Shown here piece by piece: positions 38,748 to 48,200 of a stretch of 64,000 nt of DNA. Both the position numbers and the translations under genes were made by a program. The DNA lies in contig NZ_MAST01000011.1 in the NCBI RefSeq assembly GCF_001758225.1, forward strand, positions 44,579 to 108,578. The letters run 5' to 3'. The notes beneath the pieces are model-generated. The model searched no databases. It was not told the origin of the DNA and worked only from the letters and a program-made list of their open reading frames with translations. The stretch comes from Humibacillus sp. DSM 29435. Its GTDB lineage: Bacteria; Actinomycetota; Actinomycetes; Actinomycetales; Dermatophilaceae. The first letter of the stretch is position 1; each line of letters opens with the position of its first letter.

Positions 38748-39062
38748 ATGAGCGACACCCCGATGGACCCGAGCACCGAAGGCCCGGCTGACGGCGGCGC
38801 TGACGCCGGCACCCACGACGGCGGAGCAGACGGCGGAGCCGAGGGCACCGCTGACGGCGGCGCTGACGCCGGCACCCACGACGGCGGAGCAGACGGCGGC
38901 GCCGACAGCGGTGCAGACACCGAGGGCCCCGCTGACGGCGGAGCTGACGCCGGCACCCACGACGGCGGTGCAGACGGCGGTGCAGACGGCGGAGCCGAAG
39001 GCCCGGCTGATGGCGGGGCGAACGTCGGCACCCACGACGGCGGAGCCGACGGCGGCGCGTGA
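38748..39062 (+). CDS. Gly/Asp/Ala/His repeat protein, possible substrate of the adjacent oxygenase
   Basis: The product has 104 residues, MSDTPMDPSTE followed by four copies of a roughly 20-residue unit with consensus GPADGGADAGTHDGGADGGA. Spacers of different length (E, DSGADTE, DGGAE) separate them, and the last copy reads NVGTHDGG. Each unit holds one Thr-His pair and five Asp; there are no aromatic, Cys, Lys or Arg residues. AAGGAGG precedes the ATG by 7 bases, the best ribosome binding site in this part of the window, so it is probably highly translated. It ends 24 bases before the JmjC oxygenase gene. Metal binding or being post-translationally hydroxylated are hypotheses. Confidence 0.85.
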   Translation: MSDTPMDPSTEGPADGGADAGTHDGGADGGAEGTADGGADAGTHDGGADGGADSGADTEGPADGGADAGTHDGGADGGADGGAEGPADGGANVGTHDGGADGGA

Positions 39063-39086
39063 GCTGCGGCGAAGGCTGAACCCACC

Positions 39087-40328
39087 GTGACCGACAGCAT
39101 CATCGGGAGCCGAGTGTCCGCGCCGGTGCGCGGGCACTCGGCTCTCTCCCGTGTCATCGCCGTCGAAGCCGATGACTTCGCTGACCGCTACTGGGGCCGC
39201 GAGCCGCTGGTGTCGCGGGCCGATGACCTGCCGGGGTCGGTGGCCGACCTCTTCGGGGTCGCTGCTGTCGACGAGCTCGTCTCCCAGCGCGGCTTGCGTG
39301 CGCCCTTCCTGCGCGTGGCCAAGAACGGCACCACCTACGGTGACCGCGACTTCACCGACAGCGGCGGCGTGGGCGCCGCCGTGGCCGACCAGGTCAGCGA
39401 CGACAAGCTGCTGAACCTCTTCGCGGGCGGAGCGACCCTCGTGCTGCAGGGCCTGCACCGCACCTGGCCCGCGTTGATCGCCTTCAGCCAGCAGCTGGCC
39501 GGCGAGCTCGGGCATCCCGTGCAGGCCAACGCCTACGTGACCCCGGCCCAGAACACCGGCTTCAGCGACCACTACGACGTGCACGACGTGTTCGTCATCC
39601 AGGTGTCGGGCGAGAAGACCTGGCGGGTGCGCCCGCCGGTGCAGACCGCTCCCCTCCGCGATGACCCGTGGAGCAATCACCGCGTCGCCGTCGAGCGGGC
39701 TGCCACGGAGCCGCCGCTGCTCGAGTTCACTCTGCGCCCCGGCGACTGTCTCTATCTGCCGCGCGGGTTCCTGCACTCCGCAACGGCTCTCGGCGGGGTC
39801 AGCACCCACCTGACCCTCGGGGTTCACGTCTGGACGCGCCGCCACCTGGCCGACGAGCTGTTGGCCCTCGCCATCACCAGGGCCAGCCGTGACGAGTCCC
39901 TCCGCACGTCCCTGCCGGCCCTCGCGGACGCGTCCGACGCCTCCGTGATCAATGACGACGTCGAGATCGCCCGCGCCGCCCTGGTGCGGGCGCTGGCCGA
40001 CCTCGACGTGGCCGACGTGGCGCGCGCCATGGCGACGAGGGTGAGACGTTCGCAGCGCGCCGCTCCCGTCGCGCCCGTGGCCCAGACGCTGGATGCCGCA
40101 CAGCTGGGCGAGCGCGACGGCATCCGTCTGCGAGCACATCTCGCCGCCACCCTGACCGCAGTCTCCGAGGGGGCGGTCGTGCGTAGCCGGGTGGCCGACT
40201 TCCGGCTGAGCTCCGCGGAGGTGGAGGCTGTCTCCTCGTTGCTGTCGCAAGGCTCGGCCGCCGTCACCGAGCTCGGTCTCGAGCTCTCCCGACGGCTGGT
40301 ACTGGCCGGCATCGCCGTTCGCGACTGA
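39087..40328 (+). CDS. JmjC/cupin-type 2-oxoglutarate and Fe(II) oxygenase (ribosomal oxygenase-like)
   Basis: The product has 413 residues from a GTG at 39087. The N-terminal half resembles the ROX family of protein hydroxylases (bacterial YcfD, human MINA53/NO66): FADRYWGREPLV, FLRVAKNGT, GLHRTWPALIAF, then the metal motif DHYDVHDVFVIQ with His162 and Asp164, GEKTWRV and distal His230 in LPRGFLHSA. The C-terminal part from about 250 is a helical/winged-helix region (LADELLALAI, VADFRLSSAEVEAVSSLLSQ) as in ROX dimers. Known members hydroxylate Arg or His in ribosomal proteins. Here the gene directly follows the His-containing repeat protein, which suggests that protein as a substrate (inference). 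Confidence 0.9.
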   Translation: MTDSIIGSRVSAPVRGHSALSRVIAVEADDFADRYWGREPLVSRADDLPGSVADLFGVAAVDELVSQRGLRAPFLRVAKNGTTYGDRDFTDSGGVGAAVADQVSDDKLLNLFAGGATLVLQGLHRTWPALIAFSQQLAGELGHPVQANAYVTPAQNTGFSDHYDVHDVFVIQVSGEKTWRVRPPVQTAPLRDDPWSNHRVAVERAATEPPLLEFTLRPGDCLYLPRGFLHSATALGGVSTHLTLGVHVWTRRHLADELLALAITRASRDESLRTSLPALADASDASVINDDVEIARAALVRALADLDVADVARAMATRVRRSQRAAPVAPVAQTLDAAQLGERDGIRLRAHLAATLTAVSEGAVVRSRVADFRLSSAEVEAVSSLLSQGSAAVTELGLELSRRLVLAGIAVRD

Positions 40329-40376
40329 ACACAGGCTGCCCTCCGCCCCGGGGCAGACCCCCACCTGCACCGGCGG

Positions 40377-41231
40377 TCAGGCCGTCACGGCCGCCGTCAG
40401 GGCGGCCTTGGCCCCGACCAGGCTGGGGCCGTACCAAGTCAGCAGCCGTCCGCTGACGAGTGCGGTGCGAGCCCGGCTGAACGCCTCGGGCCCGTCGTCG
40501 GCGGTGAACACGTAGGGCTCGTCGGGCAGCAGCACGACCTCGACGTCGTCGCGGTCGAGCTGCGCCAGCTCGACGCTCGGATAGCGCCCGGTGACCGCGT
40601 GACCGGTTGCAGGATCGGTTGCGGGGCTGCCGGCGAACACGTTGTGCCAACCCAGCCGGGCCACGAGGTCACCGGTGAAGGTCGAAGGTCCGACCACCAT
40701 CCACGGGTCACGCCAGATCGCCACCGCCACTCGCAGGGTCGCTTCGGGCAGCGGGCCGGCCCATTCCTCGCGGGCCTCGACCAGCCACTGGGGCGTCTCG
40801 ACCCGGAGTGCGTCGGTGAAGAGGCGCTCGATGGAGTCGAGCCCCTGGGGCACCGTCTCGATGTCGGTCACCCAAACCGGGATGCCGCGTTCGCGCAACC
40901 GTCGGACGTCGAGCTCGCGGTTCTCCTCCTTGTTGGCGACGACAAGGTCTGGCGCCAGCGCCGCGATCGCTTTGAGGTCAGGGTTCTTCGTGCCCCGCAC
41001 CCGCCCGAGGTCAAGGTCGGGCGGATGGGTGCACCAGTCGGTCGCGCCCACCAGCCGCTCACGGCACGTGGCGGCGATGGCCTCGGTGATGGACGGGACG
41101 AGTGACACGATGCGCCGCACCTCGTGAGCCAGCGGGGCGGCATCCCCGAGGTCGTCTCGGCCCGGTCGACCGCCGCGCTCTCGGGAGTCGGTAGGGCCTG
41201 CTGGTGGCGACGAGCCCGCTGGGGTGGGCAC
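40377..41231 (-). CDS. Helical-backbone metal receptor domain protein (BtuF-like), no signal peptide
   Basis: The product has 284 residues. From residue 40 it matches the periplasmic binding fold of cobalamin and siderophore receptors: RRIVSLVPSITEAI, LVGATDWCTHPPDLDLGRV, GTKNPDLKAIAALAPDLVVA and LLPDEPYVFTADD. There is no signal peptide or lipobox, and a poorly conserved 39-residue N-terminus, so it may be cytoplasmic or start at an internal GTG. It begins 1 base after the icmF stop, so it is co-transcribed with a B12-dependent enzyme. That suggests cobalamin binding, although no transporter genes accompany it. Confidence 0.85.
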   Translation of the reverse strand: MPTPAGSSPPAGPTDSRERGGRPGRDDLGDAAPLAHEVRRIVSLVPSITEAIAATCRERLVGATDWCTHPPDLDLGRVRGTKNPDLKAIAALAPDLVVANKEENRELDVRRLRERGIPVWVTDIETVPQGLDSIERLFTDALRVETPQWLVEAREEWAGPLPEATLRVAVAIWRDPWMVVGPSTFTGDLVARLGWHNVFAGSPATDPATGHAVTGRYPSVELAQLDRDDVEVVLLPDEPYVFTADDGPEAFSRARTALVSGRLLTWYGPSLVGAKAALTAAVTA

Positions 41232-41232
41232 G

Positions 41233-44200
41233 TCAGACGTTGCGGCGGTACTGGCCGCCGACCTCGAAGAACGCCTCGGTCACCTGCTGCAGGGAGCACA
41301 CCCGGGCTGCGCGCATGAGCACCTCGAAGACGTTGTCGTCACCCACCGCTGCCGCCTTCAGCTCGGTGAGGGCCGCCTCTGCCTCGGCCTCATGGCCGGC
41401 CCGGAAGGCCCGCACCCTTCCCAGCTGCCCCTGCTTCTCCTCCTCGGTGCCGCGCGCCAGCACGACCTTGCGAGGTGTCTCGCCCTCGTGCGGGTTGCGG
41501 AAGGTGTTGACACCCACGATCGGCAGGCTGCCATCGTGCTTGCGGTGCTCGTAGAGCATCGACTCGTCCTGGATGCGGCCACGCTGGTAGCCGGTCTCCA
41601 TGGCCCCGAGCACGCCGCCGCGGTCGGTGATGCGGTCGAACTCCTTGAGCACGGCTGCCTCGACGAGGTCGGTGAGCTCGTCGATGACGAACGAGCCCTG
41701 CAGGGGGTTCTCGTTCATCGCCAGGCCCCACTCCCGGTTGATGATGAGCTGGATCGCGAGCGCACGGCGCACCGACTCCTCCGACGGGGTGGTCACCGCC
41801 TCATCGAACGCGTTGGTGTGCAAGGAGTTCGCGTTGTCGTAGATCGCGATGAGGGCCTGCAACGTGGTGCGGATGTCGTTGAAGTCCATCTCCTGCGCGT
41901 GCAGGCTGCGACCCGAGGTCTGCACGTGGTACTTCAGCTTCTGCGACCGCTCGTTGGCGCCGTACTTGTCGCGCATCGCGACCGCCCAGATGCGTCGGGC
42001 GACCCGGCCGAGCACGGAGTACTCGGGGTCCATCCCGTTGCTGAAGAAGAAGCTGAGGTTGGGGGCGAAGTCGTCGATGGCCATGCCTCGAGCGAGGTAG
42101 CTCTCGACGTAGGTGAACCCGTTGGACAGGGTGAACGCGAGCTGGCTGATGGGGTTGGCCCCGGCCTCGGCGATGTGGTAGCCCGAGATCGAGACGGAGT
42201 AGAAGTTACGCACCTGGTGGGAGATGAACCACTCCTGCACGTCGGCCATCATCCGCAGCGAGAACTCGGTGCTGAAGATGCAGGTGTTCTGGCCCTGGTC
42301 CTCCTTGAGGATGTCGGCCTGCACCGTGCCCCGCACGTTCGCCAGGGTCGTCGCCCGGATGCCGTCCGCCTCCTCCGCGGTCGGCTCGCGCCCCTCCTTC
42401 TGCTGGAAGCGCTCCAGCTGCTGGTCGATGGCGGTGTTGAGGAAGAAGGCCAGGATGGTCGGGGCCGGTCCGTTGATCGTCATCGACACCGACGTTGTCG
42501 GGCTGACGAGGTCGAACCCGTCGTAGAGCACCTTCATGTCGTCGAGGGTCGCGATGGACACGCCTGAGGTGCCGACCTTGCCGTAGACGTCGGGGCGCGG
42601 GTCGGGGTCGCGCCCGTACAGGGTGACCGAGTCGAACGCGGTCGAGAGCCGGGTGGCCGGCTGACCCTCGGAGAGCAGCTTGAACCGGCGGTTGGTGCGG
42701 AAGGGGTCGCCCTCCCCCGCGAACATCCGGGCGGGGTCCTCACCTTCACGCTTGAACGGAAAGACGCCGGCCGTGAAGGGGAAGACGCCGGGCAGGTTCT
42801 CGCGTCGCCAGAACTTCACCAGCTCACCGTGGTCGGAGTAGTGCGGGAGCACGACGCGAGGAATCGGGTTGCCCGACAGTGACATCCGGGTCAGCTTGGT
42901 GCGCAGCTCCTTGCCGCGAACGTGCGTCACGTGCTCGTCGCCGGAGTACGACGCCACGACCGCGGGCCAACCGGCGAGCGCCTCCGAGACCTCGGTCGGC
43001 AGCGCAGTGCGGGCCGCTTCCAGCAGGCCCTCGACGCCCGAGGTCTCAGAGCCCGCGTCGTCGAGCTCGGTGAGCACCGCCTCGAGCCGCTGCACCCGGG
43101 TCGCCGCGACGGCGTACTGACCGGTCTTCACGTGGTAGTCGCGCACCGTGTCGCTGATCTCGGCCAGGTAGCGAACGCGAGACCCCGGCACCACGGTGGC
43201 GAAGCGCGTCGACTGTTTCGTGGTGACCACCGGCAAGGCGCCCTCGTCGACCGGCATCCCCTTGTCGGCCAGCAGCTTTCGCAGCTCTTGGTAGAGAGCG
43301 GTCACCCCGTCGTCGTTGAAGGTCGCCGCCGAGGTGCCGTAGACGGGCATGTCGCCGGGGCCCTGACCGAAGGCCTCGCGGTTGCGCACCATCTGGCGAC
43401 CGACATCGCGCAGCGCGTCTTCGGCCCCGCGGCGCTCGAACTTGTTGATGGCCACGACGTCGGCCAGGTCGAGCATGTCGATCTTCTCCAGCTGGCTGCT
43501 GGCCCCGAACTCGGGGGTCATGACGTAGAGCGAGATGTCGGCGAAGTCGACGATCGCAGCGTCTCCCTGCCCGATTCCCGGCGTCTCGAGCACGATGAGG
43601 TCATAGCCGGCCGCCTTGACGCTGTCGATCACGTCGGGCAGGTTCGTCGGCACCTGGTTGCCTCCGCGCGTCGCCAGGCTGCGGAAGAACACCCGGTCGC
43701 CGTCGAGCGAGCTCATGCGGATGCGGTCGCCGAGCAGGGCGCCACCGCCGCGGCTGCGAGTCGGGTCGACGGCCAGCACTGCGATGCGCAGCTTGTCCTG
43801 CTGGTCGAGGCGCATCCGTCGCACCAGCTCATCGGTGAGCGAGCTCTTGCCCGAGCCACCCGTGCCGGTGATGCCGAGCACCGGCACCGTTCGCCGGGCG
43901 GCGGCCTCGCGGATGCCGCTCAGGGTGGCATCGTCGATGTCACCTTCCTGGGCGCCGGTGATGGCTCGCGCGAGGGCGGCTCGCTCGCCGGCCAGGATGG
44001 ACTCGATCGTCGGTGCGCTGATGTCCCAGGGGTCGAAGTCGCAGTCGGCGATGATCGCGTTGATCATGCCCGCCAGGCCCAGACGCTGGCCGTCCTCGGG
44101 GCTGAAGATCGTGACACCCGACTCGCGCAGGCGCGCGATCTCGTCGGGCACGATGACGCCACCGCCGCCGCCGACCACCTTGATGTGACCGGCCCCGTTC

Positions 44201-44490
44201 TCACGCAGCAGGGTGGTCAGGTACTCGAAGTACTCGACGTGGCCGCCCTGGTAGGAGCTGACGGCCACCCCCTGCACGTCTTCCTCGATGGCCGCGTCGA
44301 CGACCTCCTGCACCGAACGGTTGTGGCCGAGGTGCACGACCTCGGCCCCTTGGCTCTGCATGATGCGTCGCATGATGTTGATCGAGGCGTCGTGCCCGTC
44401 GAAGAGGGCCGATGCGGTCACCAGTCGCACGTGGTGCTTCGGCTCGTGCGGTTGCTGCGGGCGGTGGGGTGCTGACGGCTGTGGGCTCAC
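41233..44490 (-). CDS. icmF: Fused isobutyryl-CoA mutase (IcmF)
   Basis: This B12-dependent enzyme interconverts isobutyryl-CoA and n-butyryl-CoA and carries its own G-protein chaperone. The 1085-residue product has three parts. Residues 20-150 are the B12-binding domain (LFDGHDASINIM, with cobalt ligand His33). Residues 190-420 are the MeaB-like GTPase (GITGTGGSGKSS P-loop with Lys215, VLETPGIGQGDAA). Residues about 540-1060 are the mutase TIM barrel (YGKVGTSGVSIATLDDMKVL, SISGYHIAEAGANP, RRIWAVAMRDKYGANERSQK). The GTG at 44490 has GGAGG 6 bases upstream. A divergent MarR gene shares its promoter region. Confidence 0.96.
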   Translation of the reverse strand: MSPQPSAPHRPQQPHEPKHHVRLVTASALFDGHDASINIMRRIMQSQGAEVVHLGHNRSVQEVVDAAIEEDVQGVAVSSYQGGHVEYFEYLTTLLRENGAGHIKVVGGGGGVIVPDEIARLRESGVTIFSPEDGQRLGLAGMINAIIADCDFDPWDISAPTIESILAGERAALARAITGAQEGDIDDATLSGIREAAARRTVPVLGITGTGGSGKSSLTDELVRRMRLDQQDKLRIAVLAVDPTRSRGGGALLGDRIRMSSLDGDRVFFRSLATRGGNQVPTNLPDVIDSVKAAGYDLIVLETPGIGQGDAAIVDFADISLYVMTPEFGASSQLEKIDMLDLADVVAINKFERRGAEDALRDVGRQMVRNREAFGQGPGDMPVYGTSAATFNDDGVTALYQELRKLLADKGMPVDEGALPVVTTKQSTRFATVVPGSRVRYLAEISDTVRDYHVKTGQYAVAATRVQRLEAVLTELDDAGSETSGVEGLLEAARTALPTEVSEALAGWPAVVASYSGDEHVTHVRGKELRTKLTRMSLSGNPIPRVVLPHYSDHGELVKFWRRENLPGVFPFTAGVFPFKREGEDPARMFAGEGDPFRTNRRFKLLSEGQPATRLSTAFDSVTLYGRDPDPRPDVYGKVGTSGVSIATLDDMKVLYDGFDLVSPTTSVSMTINGPAPTILAFFLNTAIDQQLERFQQKEGREPTAEEADGIRATTLANVRGTVQADILKEDQGQNTCIFSTEFSLRMMADVQEWFISHQVRNFYSVSISGYHIAEAGANPISQLAFTLSNGFTYVESYLARGMAIDDFAPNLSFFFSNGMDPEYSVLGRVARRIWAVAMRDKYGANERSQKLKYHVQTSGRSLHAQEMDFNDIRTTLQALIAIYDNANSLHTNAFDEAVTTPSEESVRRALAIQLIINREWGLAMNENPLQGSFVIDELTDLVEAAVLKEFDRITDRGGVLGAMETGYQRGRIQDESMLYEHRKHDGSLPIVGVNTFRNPHEGETPRKVVLARGTEEEKQGQLGRVRAFRAGHEAEAEAALTELKAAAVGDDNVFEVLMRAARVCSLQQVTEAFFEVGGQYRRNV

Positions 44491-44522
44491 GCAAGGCCTC
44501 CGAAGTTGATGTCGACCCCAAA

Positions 44523-44571
44523 ATACTAGGACTTCCTATTAATGGACGTCAACGTGACGCTCCTCTACGCT
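44523..44571. promoter_or_regulatory. Overlapping divergent promoters of icmF and the MarR gene with a palindromic operator
   Basis: For icmF (minus), TTGACG (44547-44552) and TAGTAT (44523-44528) are 18 bases apart. For the MarR gene (plus), TGGACG (44543-44548) and TACGCT (44566-44571) are 17 bases apart, with the ATG 6 bases later. Inside the icmF spacer lies the palindrome TAGGACTTCCTA (44527-44538), in an AT-rich island unlike the surroundings. Binding of the MarR product there would block icmF and probably itself. Confidence 0.6.
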
Positions 44572-44577
44572 GTGCTC

Positions 44578-45099
44578 ATGACGGCTGAGCCACGCGAGGA
44601 CGCGAAGCGGCTCGCCTTCGACCCCATCGACGCAGCCCGGGCGCAGTGGGCCCACAACGGCTGGGCCGAGGCCGCTGACGGCATGGCCGTGATCACCTCG
44701 CTCATGCGGGCCCACCAGATCGTGCTCGCCCGCGTCGAGGCGACCCTGCGCCCGCTCGGGGTGACGTTCGCGCGCTACGAGGTGCTGATGCTGCTCTGGT
44801 TCAGCAGCCGGGGCACGTTGCCGATGAAGGTGATCGCCTCCCGCCTGCAGGTGCATCCGACGAGCGTGACCAATGCCGTCGACCGCCTGGAGGATGCCGG
44901 TCTCGTGACGAGGTCGACACATCCCGACGACCGCAGGGCAGTCATCGTGGCGTTGACCCGCGGCGGTCGCGAGCTGGCCGAGCGAGCCACCGCCGCGCTC
45001 AACGCCGAGGTCTTCGAACGTCCCGACCTGACCGATGCAGACCTGCGAGACCTGTTCGAGGTGCTCTCGCGGCTGCGAAGCACGGCCGGCGACTTCTGA
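44578..45099 (+). CDS. MarR-family transcriptional regulator
   Basis: The product has 173 residues from the ATG at 44578; a start at 44542 would overlap the promoter elements and is rejected. The winged helix-turn-helix is clear: LGVTFARYEVLMLLWFSSRG, LPMKVIASRLQVHPTSVTNA, VDRLEDAGLVTRSTHPDDRR. N- and C-terminal helices form the dimer interface. The gene is divergent from icmF across an 87-base gap with a palindrome, so it probably senses a branched-chain or short acyl-CoA related ligand and controls icmF. Confidence 0.9.
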   Translation: MTAEPREDAKRLAFDPIDAARAQWAHNGWAEAADGMAVITSLMRAHQIVLARVEATLRPLGVTFARYEVLMLLWFSSRGTLPMKVIASRLQVHPTSVTNAVDRLEDAGLVTRSTHPDDRRAVIVALTRGGRELAERATAALNAEVFERPDLTDADLRDLFEVLSRLRSTAGDF

Positions 45100-45270
45100 C
45101 GGCTCGCGGCTTGTCGGCGCACGTCGCACGTCGAGCCGGGGCGATCGACCAGCCGCAGCCTCTTGCCGAGGAAAGCGTGGCCGACCGTGCGCTCCTGAAC
45201 GGAAGCAGTCGATCCCCCAGCAGGCTCGGAGCCGACGTGCAGCCGCCTCCCAGACAACGAGTCCATCGTC

Positions 45271-48200
45271 GTGGCCATGGGAGCTTTTCGCCGGGCCGAA
45301 CCCGCGACTCACCGCTCCACCCGGCTTCTCACCGCAACCTACGCTGCGGCCACGCTCGTTGCCCTGGTGCTGACGCTCGGCGTGCGCCGTAGCTTCCGAC
45401 CCAGCGGTGCGGAGGCCTTCTTCGGCCTGCTCAACGTGCCGGTGGCGCCCACCGTCTTCTCGGTCGCCATGCTGGGCCTGACCACCCGGGCCCTGCTGGG
45501 ACGCAAACGTATCGGTCTCTGGCTGGTCGCAGTCTTCCAGCTGATGGGCCTGGCGCTCGGCGCCATCGAGCTGCTGAAGTCCCAGCTCCCGCTCGATGAG
45601 CTGTGGGAGACCCGGGGCTCGCTCGGCCGCGGTCTCGACATCGCCGCGATGGGCGTGGCCCTCGTCGTGCTCTGGTGGCTGTGGCGCACCCGAGCCCAGT
45701 TCACCGGACGGCTGCAGCCCGGATCGTGGTGGCTGGCCGTCGCGGCGCTCGTCGCGGGAAGCCTGTTCACGGTCGGTGTCGCCTGGCTCCTCATCGGCGC
45801 TGTCGGAGCGCCCCGGTCGCAGGTGCGCACCGTCGTCGCCACGGTGCTCGCCGCGCTGGGCGGCCTCAGCCGCCACGACCTGCCGGCCATCCCGCCGTGG
45901 GTGATCGACCTCGTCGCGGTACTCGCCACCATCACGATCCTCGGGGCCCTGCTGCTCTTCGTGGCCTCCGCCAGACCCCGCAGCCGGTGGTCACCCGACC
46001 GTGAGCTGGCGCTTCGACGCCTGCTGGCCTCACACGGTGGGGCCGACTCCCTCGGCTACTTCGCAACCCGTCGAGACAAGTCGACGACCTTCTCGGGCGA
46101 CGGCCGAGCGGTGGTCGCCTATCGCGTCATCGGTGGGGTGTCGCTCGCCTCCGGTGACCCGGTCGGAGACCCTGACTCATGGGTCGCCGCGATCGCCGCC
46201 TGGCGAGCCGAGTCCCGCGAGCTCGGGTGGGTGCCCGCCGTGCTCGGCGCCAGTGAGGGCGGAGCGCGGGCCTATGCGGCAGCCGGCATGCAGCTGCTCC
46301 TGATGGGCGACGAGGCCATCCTCGACCCGGAACGCCACGACCTTCGTCGGGCGTCGATGGCTCCCGTTCGCCACGCGGTCAAACGGGCGGTTCGGGCGGG
46401 CGTCGTCGTGCAGATTCGACGTCAGGAGGACATCGGCCTCGACGAGCTCGCCGAGCTCAGCCGGGACGCCGACGACTGGCGCACGGGCGACACCGAGCGT
46501 GGGTTCTCGATGGCACTGGGTCGAACCGCCGATCCGGCTGACGGCCTCGTCGTGCACGTCACCGCCCGCAACGCTGCCGAAGAGCTCGTCGGGCTGCTCA
46601 CCTTCGCACCCTGGGGCCGGCACGGACTCTCCCTCGACCTCATGCGCCGGTCGCCCGATGCCCCCGGCGGCACCACCGAGCTCATGGTGAGCGCGCTTCT
46701 CACGGGGGCAGCCTCGGTCGGCGTGCGTCGGGTCTCGCTCAACTTCTGCCTGTTCCGTGGAGTGTTCGACGATGCGAGCCGTCTCGGGGCGCGGCCCCTC
46801 ACGCGGCTCAACGCCTCCGTGCTGGGCCTCTTCGACCGCTTCTGGCAGATCGAGCGGCTCTACCGTGCCACGCAGAAGTACGAACCCACCTGGTCTCCCC
46901 GGTTCCTCTGCCACGACGACGCCGTGGCGCTGCCCCAGGTGCTGGTGGCGGCTGGTGCCGCAGAGGGTTTTCTGCCGTGGCCCTTTCGTCGGTCGACCGG
47001 CGGAGCTCTCGACGCCAAGCACCTGCAGGAGCTCCGAACGATCGACCAACCGGCCGGCGACCCCCTGGACACCGGCCCGCAGCGCTCGGAACGGTTCCGG
47101 CACCGCCTGGGAGCCCTGGAGCGGTTGCGTCGCTCGGGACGGGAGGCCTACCCACCCGGGGCCGGGCCACCCTCGGCGCACATCGGGTCGATCTCGGCGC
47201 AGGCCTGGAGCACACCGACCGCTCTCGACGTCGTCGGCCGTGTCCGCACCGTGCGCGACCACGGCGGCGTGGTCTTCGCGACGCTCGTCGACGGTGCCGA
47301 CAGCGTGCAGGTGGTGCTCGACGCCACCACGCTGACTCAATGCCAGGTCGATGAGTTCACCACGACCGTCGACTCCGGCGACCTGATCCGCATCGAAGCC
47401 GTCACCGGCACGTCACGTCGTGGCACGCCGAGCCTGCTGCTGCGCACCTGGCGCATGGAGGCGAAGTCACTGCATCCCATCCCCTTCGGCACCTTCAGCG
47501 ACCCGAAGGCCCGAGCGCGTCAGCGGTCGACCGATCTGCTCGTGCACCCGGGCGAGCTCGCGCTGCTCCGCACTCGTTCGCAGGTGGTGGCCGACCTGCG
47601 CCGCCTCCTGAATGACGAGGGCTACCTGGAGGTCGAGACCCCAATACTCCAGAGCGTTCACGGCGGCGCCACCGCCCGCCCCTTCCGCACCTACATCAAC
47701 GCCTACGGTGTCGACCTGTCGTTGCGGATCGCACCCGAGCTCTACCTCAAGCGGCTGCTCGTCGCCGGCATGGGCCCGATCTTCGAGCTGGGCCGCAGCT
47801 TTCGCAACGAGGGCGCCGACGCGACGCACAACCCGGAGTTCACCTCGCTCGAGGTCTACCAGCCGCACGGCGACTACACCACGATGCGCCGGCTCACGGA
47901 GCATCTGGTCAAAGAAGCTTCCCGCAGCATCCACGGGTCGCCAGTGATTCCCCTTCAGACCCGTTCGACCGGCAGCGAGCCAACCGCCCCCGAGCTGGTC
48001 GACATCAGCGGTGAGTGGCCGGTGGTCAAGGTGCTCACCGCGGTGTCGCGGGCTCTCGGGCGTACCGTCACGATCGACACCGACATGGACGAGCTGGTCG
48101 GGCTGGCCGGGCTGCACCACGTGACCGTGCTCCCCGACATGGGAGCCGGGGGCGTCATCGAGGCTCTCTACGCCGCACTCGTCGAGCCGACCACGTTCTA

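Noticed and set aside
38811..39062. Repeat DNA as a CRISPR-like or non-coding array
   Set aside because: The repeats keep the reading frame, lie behind a strong ribosome binding site and have no unique spacers of constant length.
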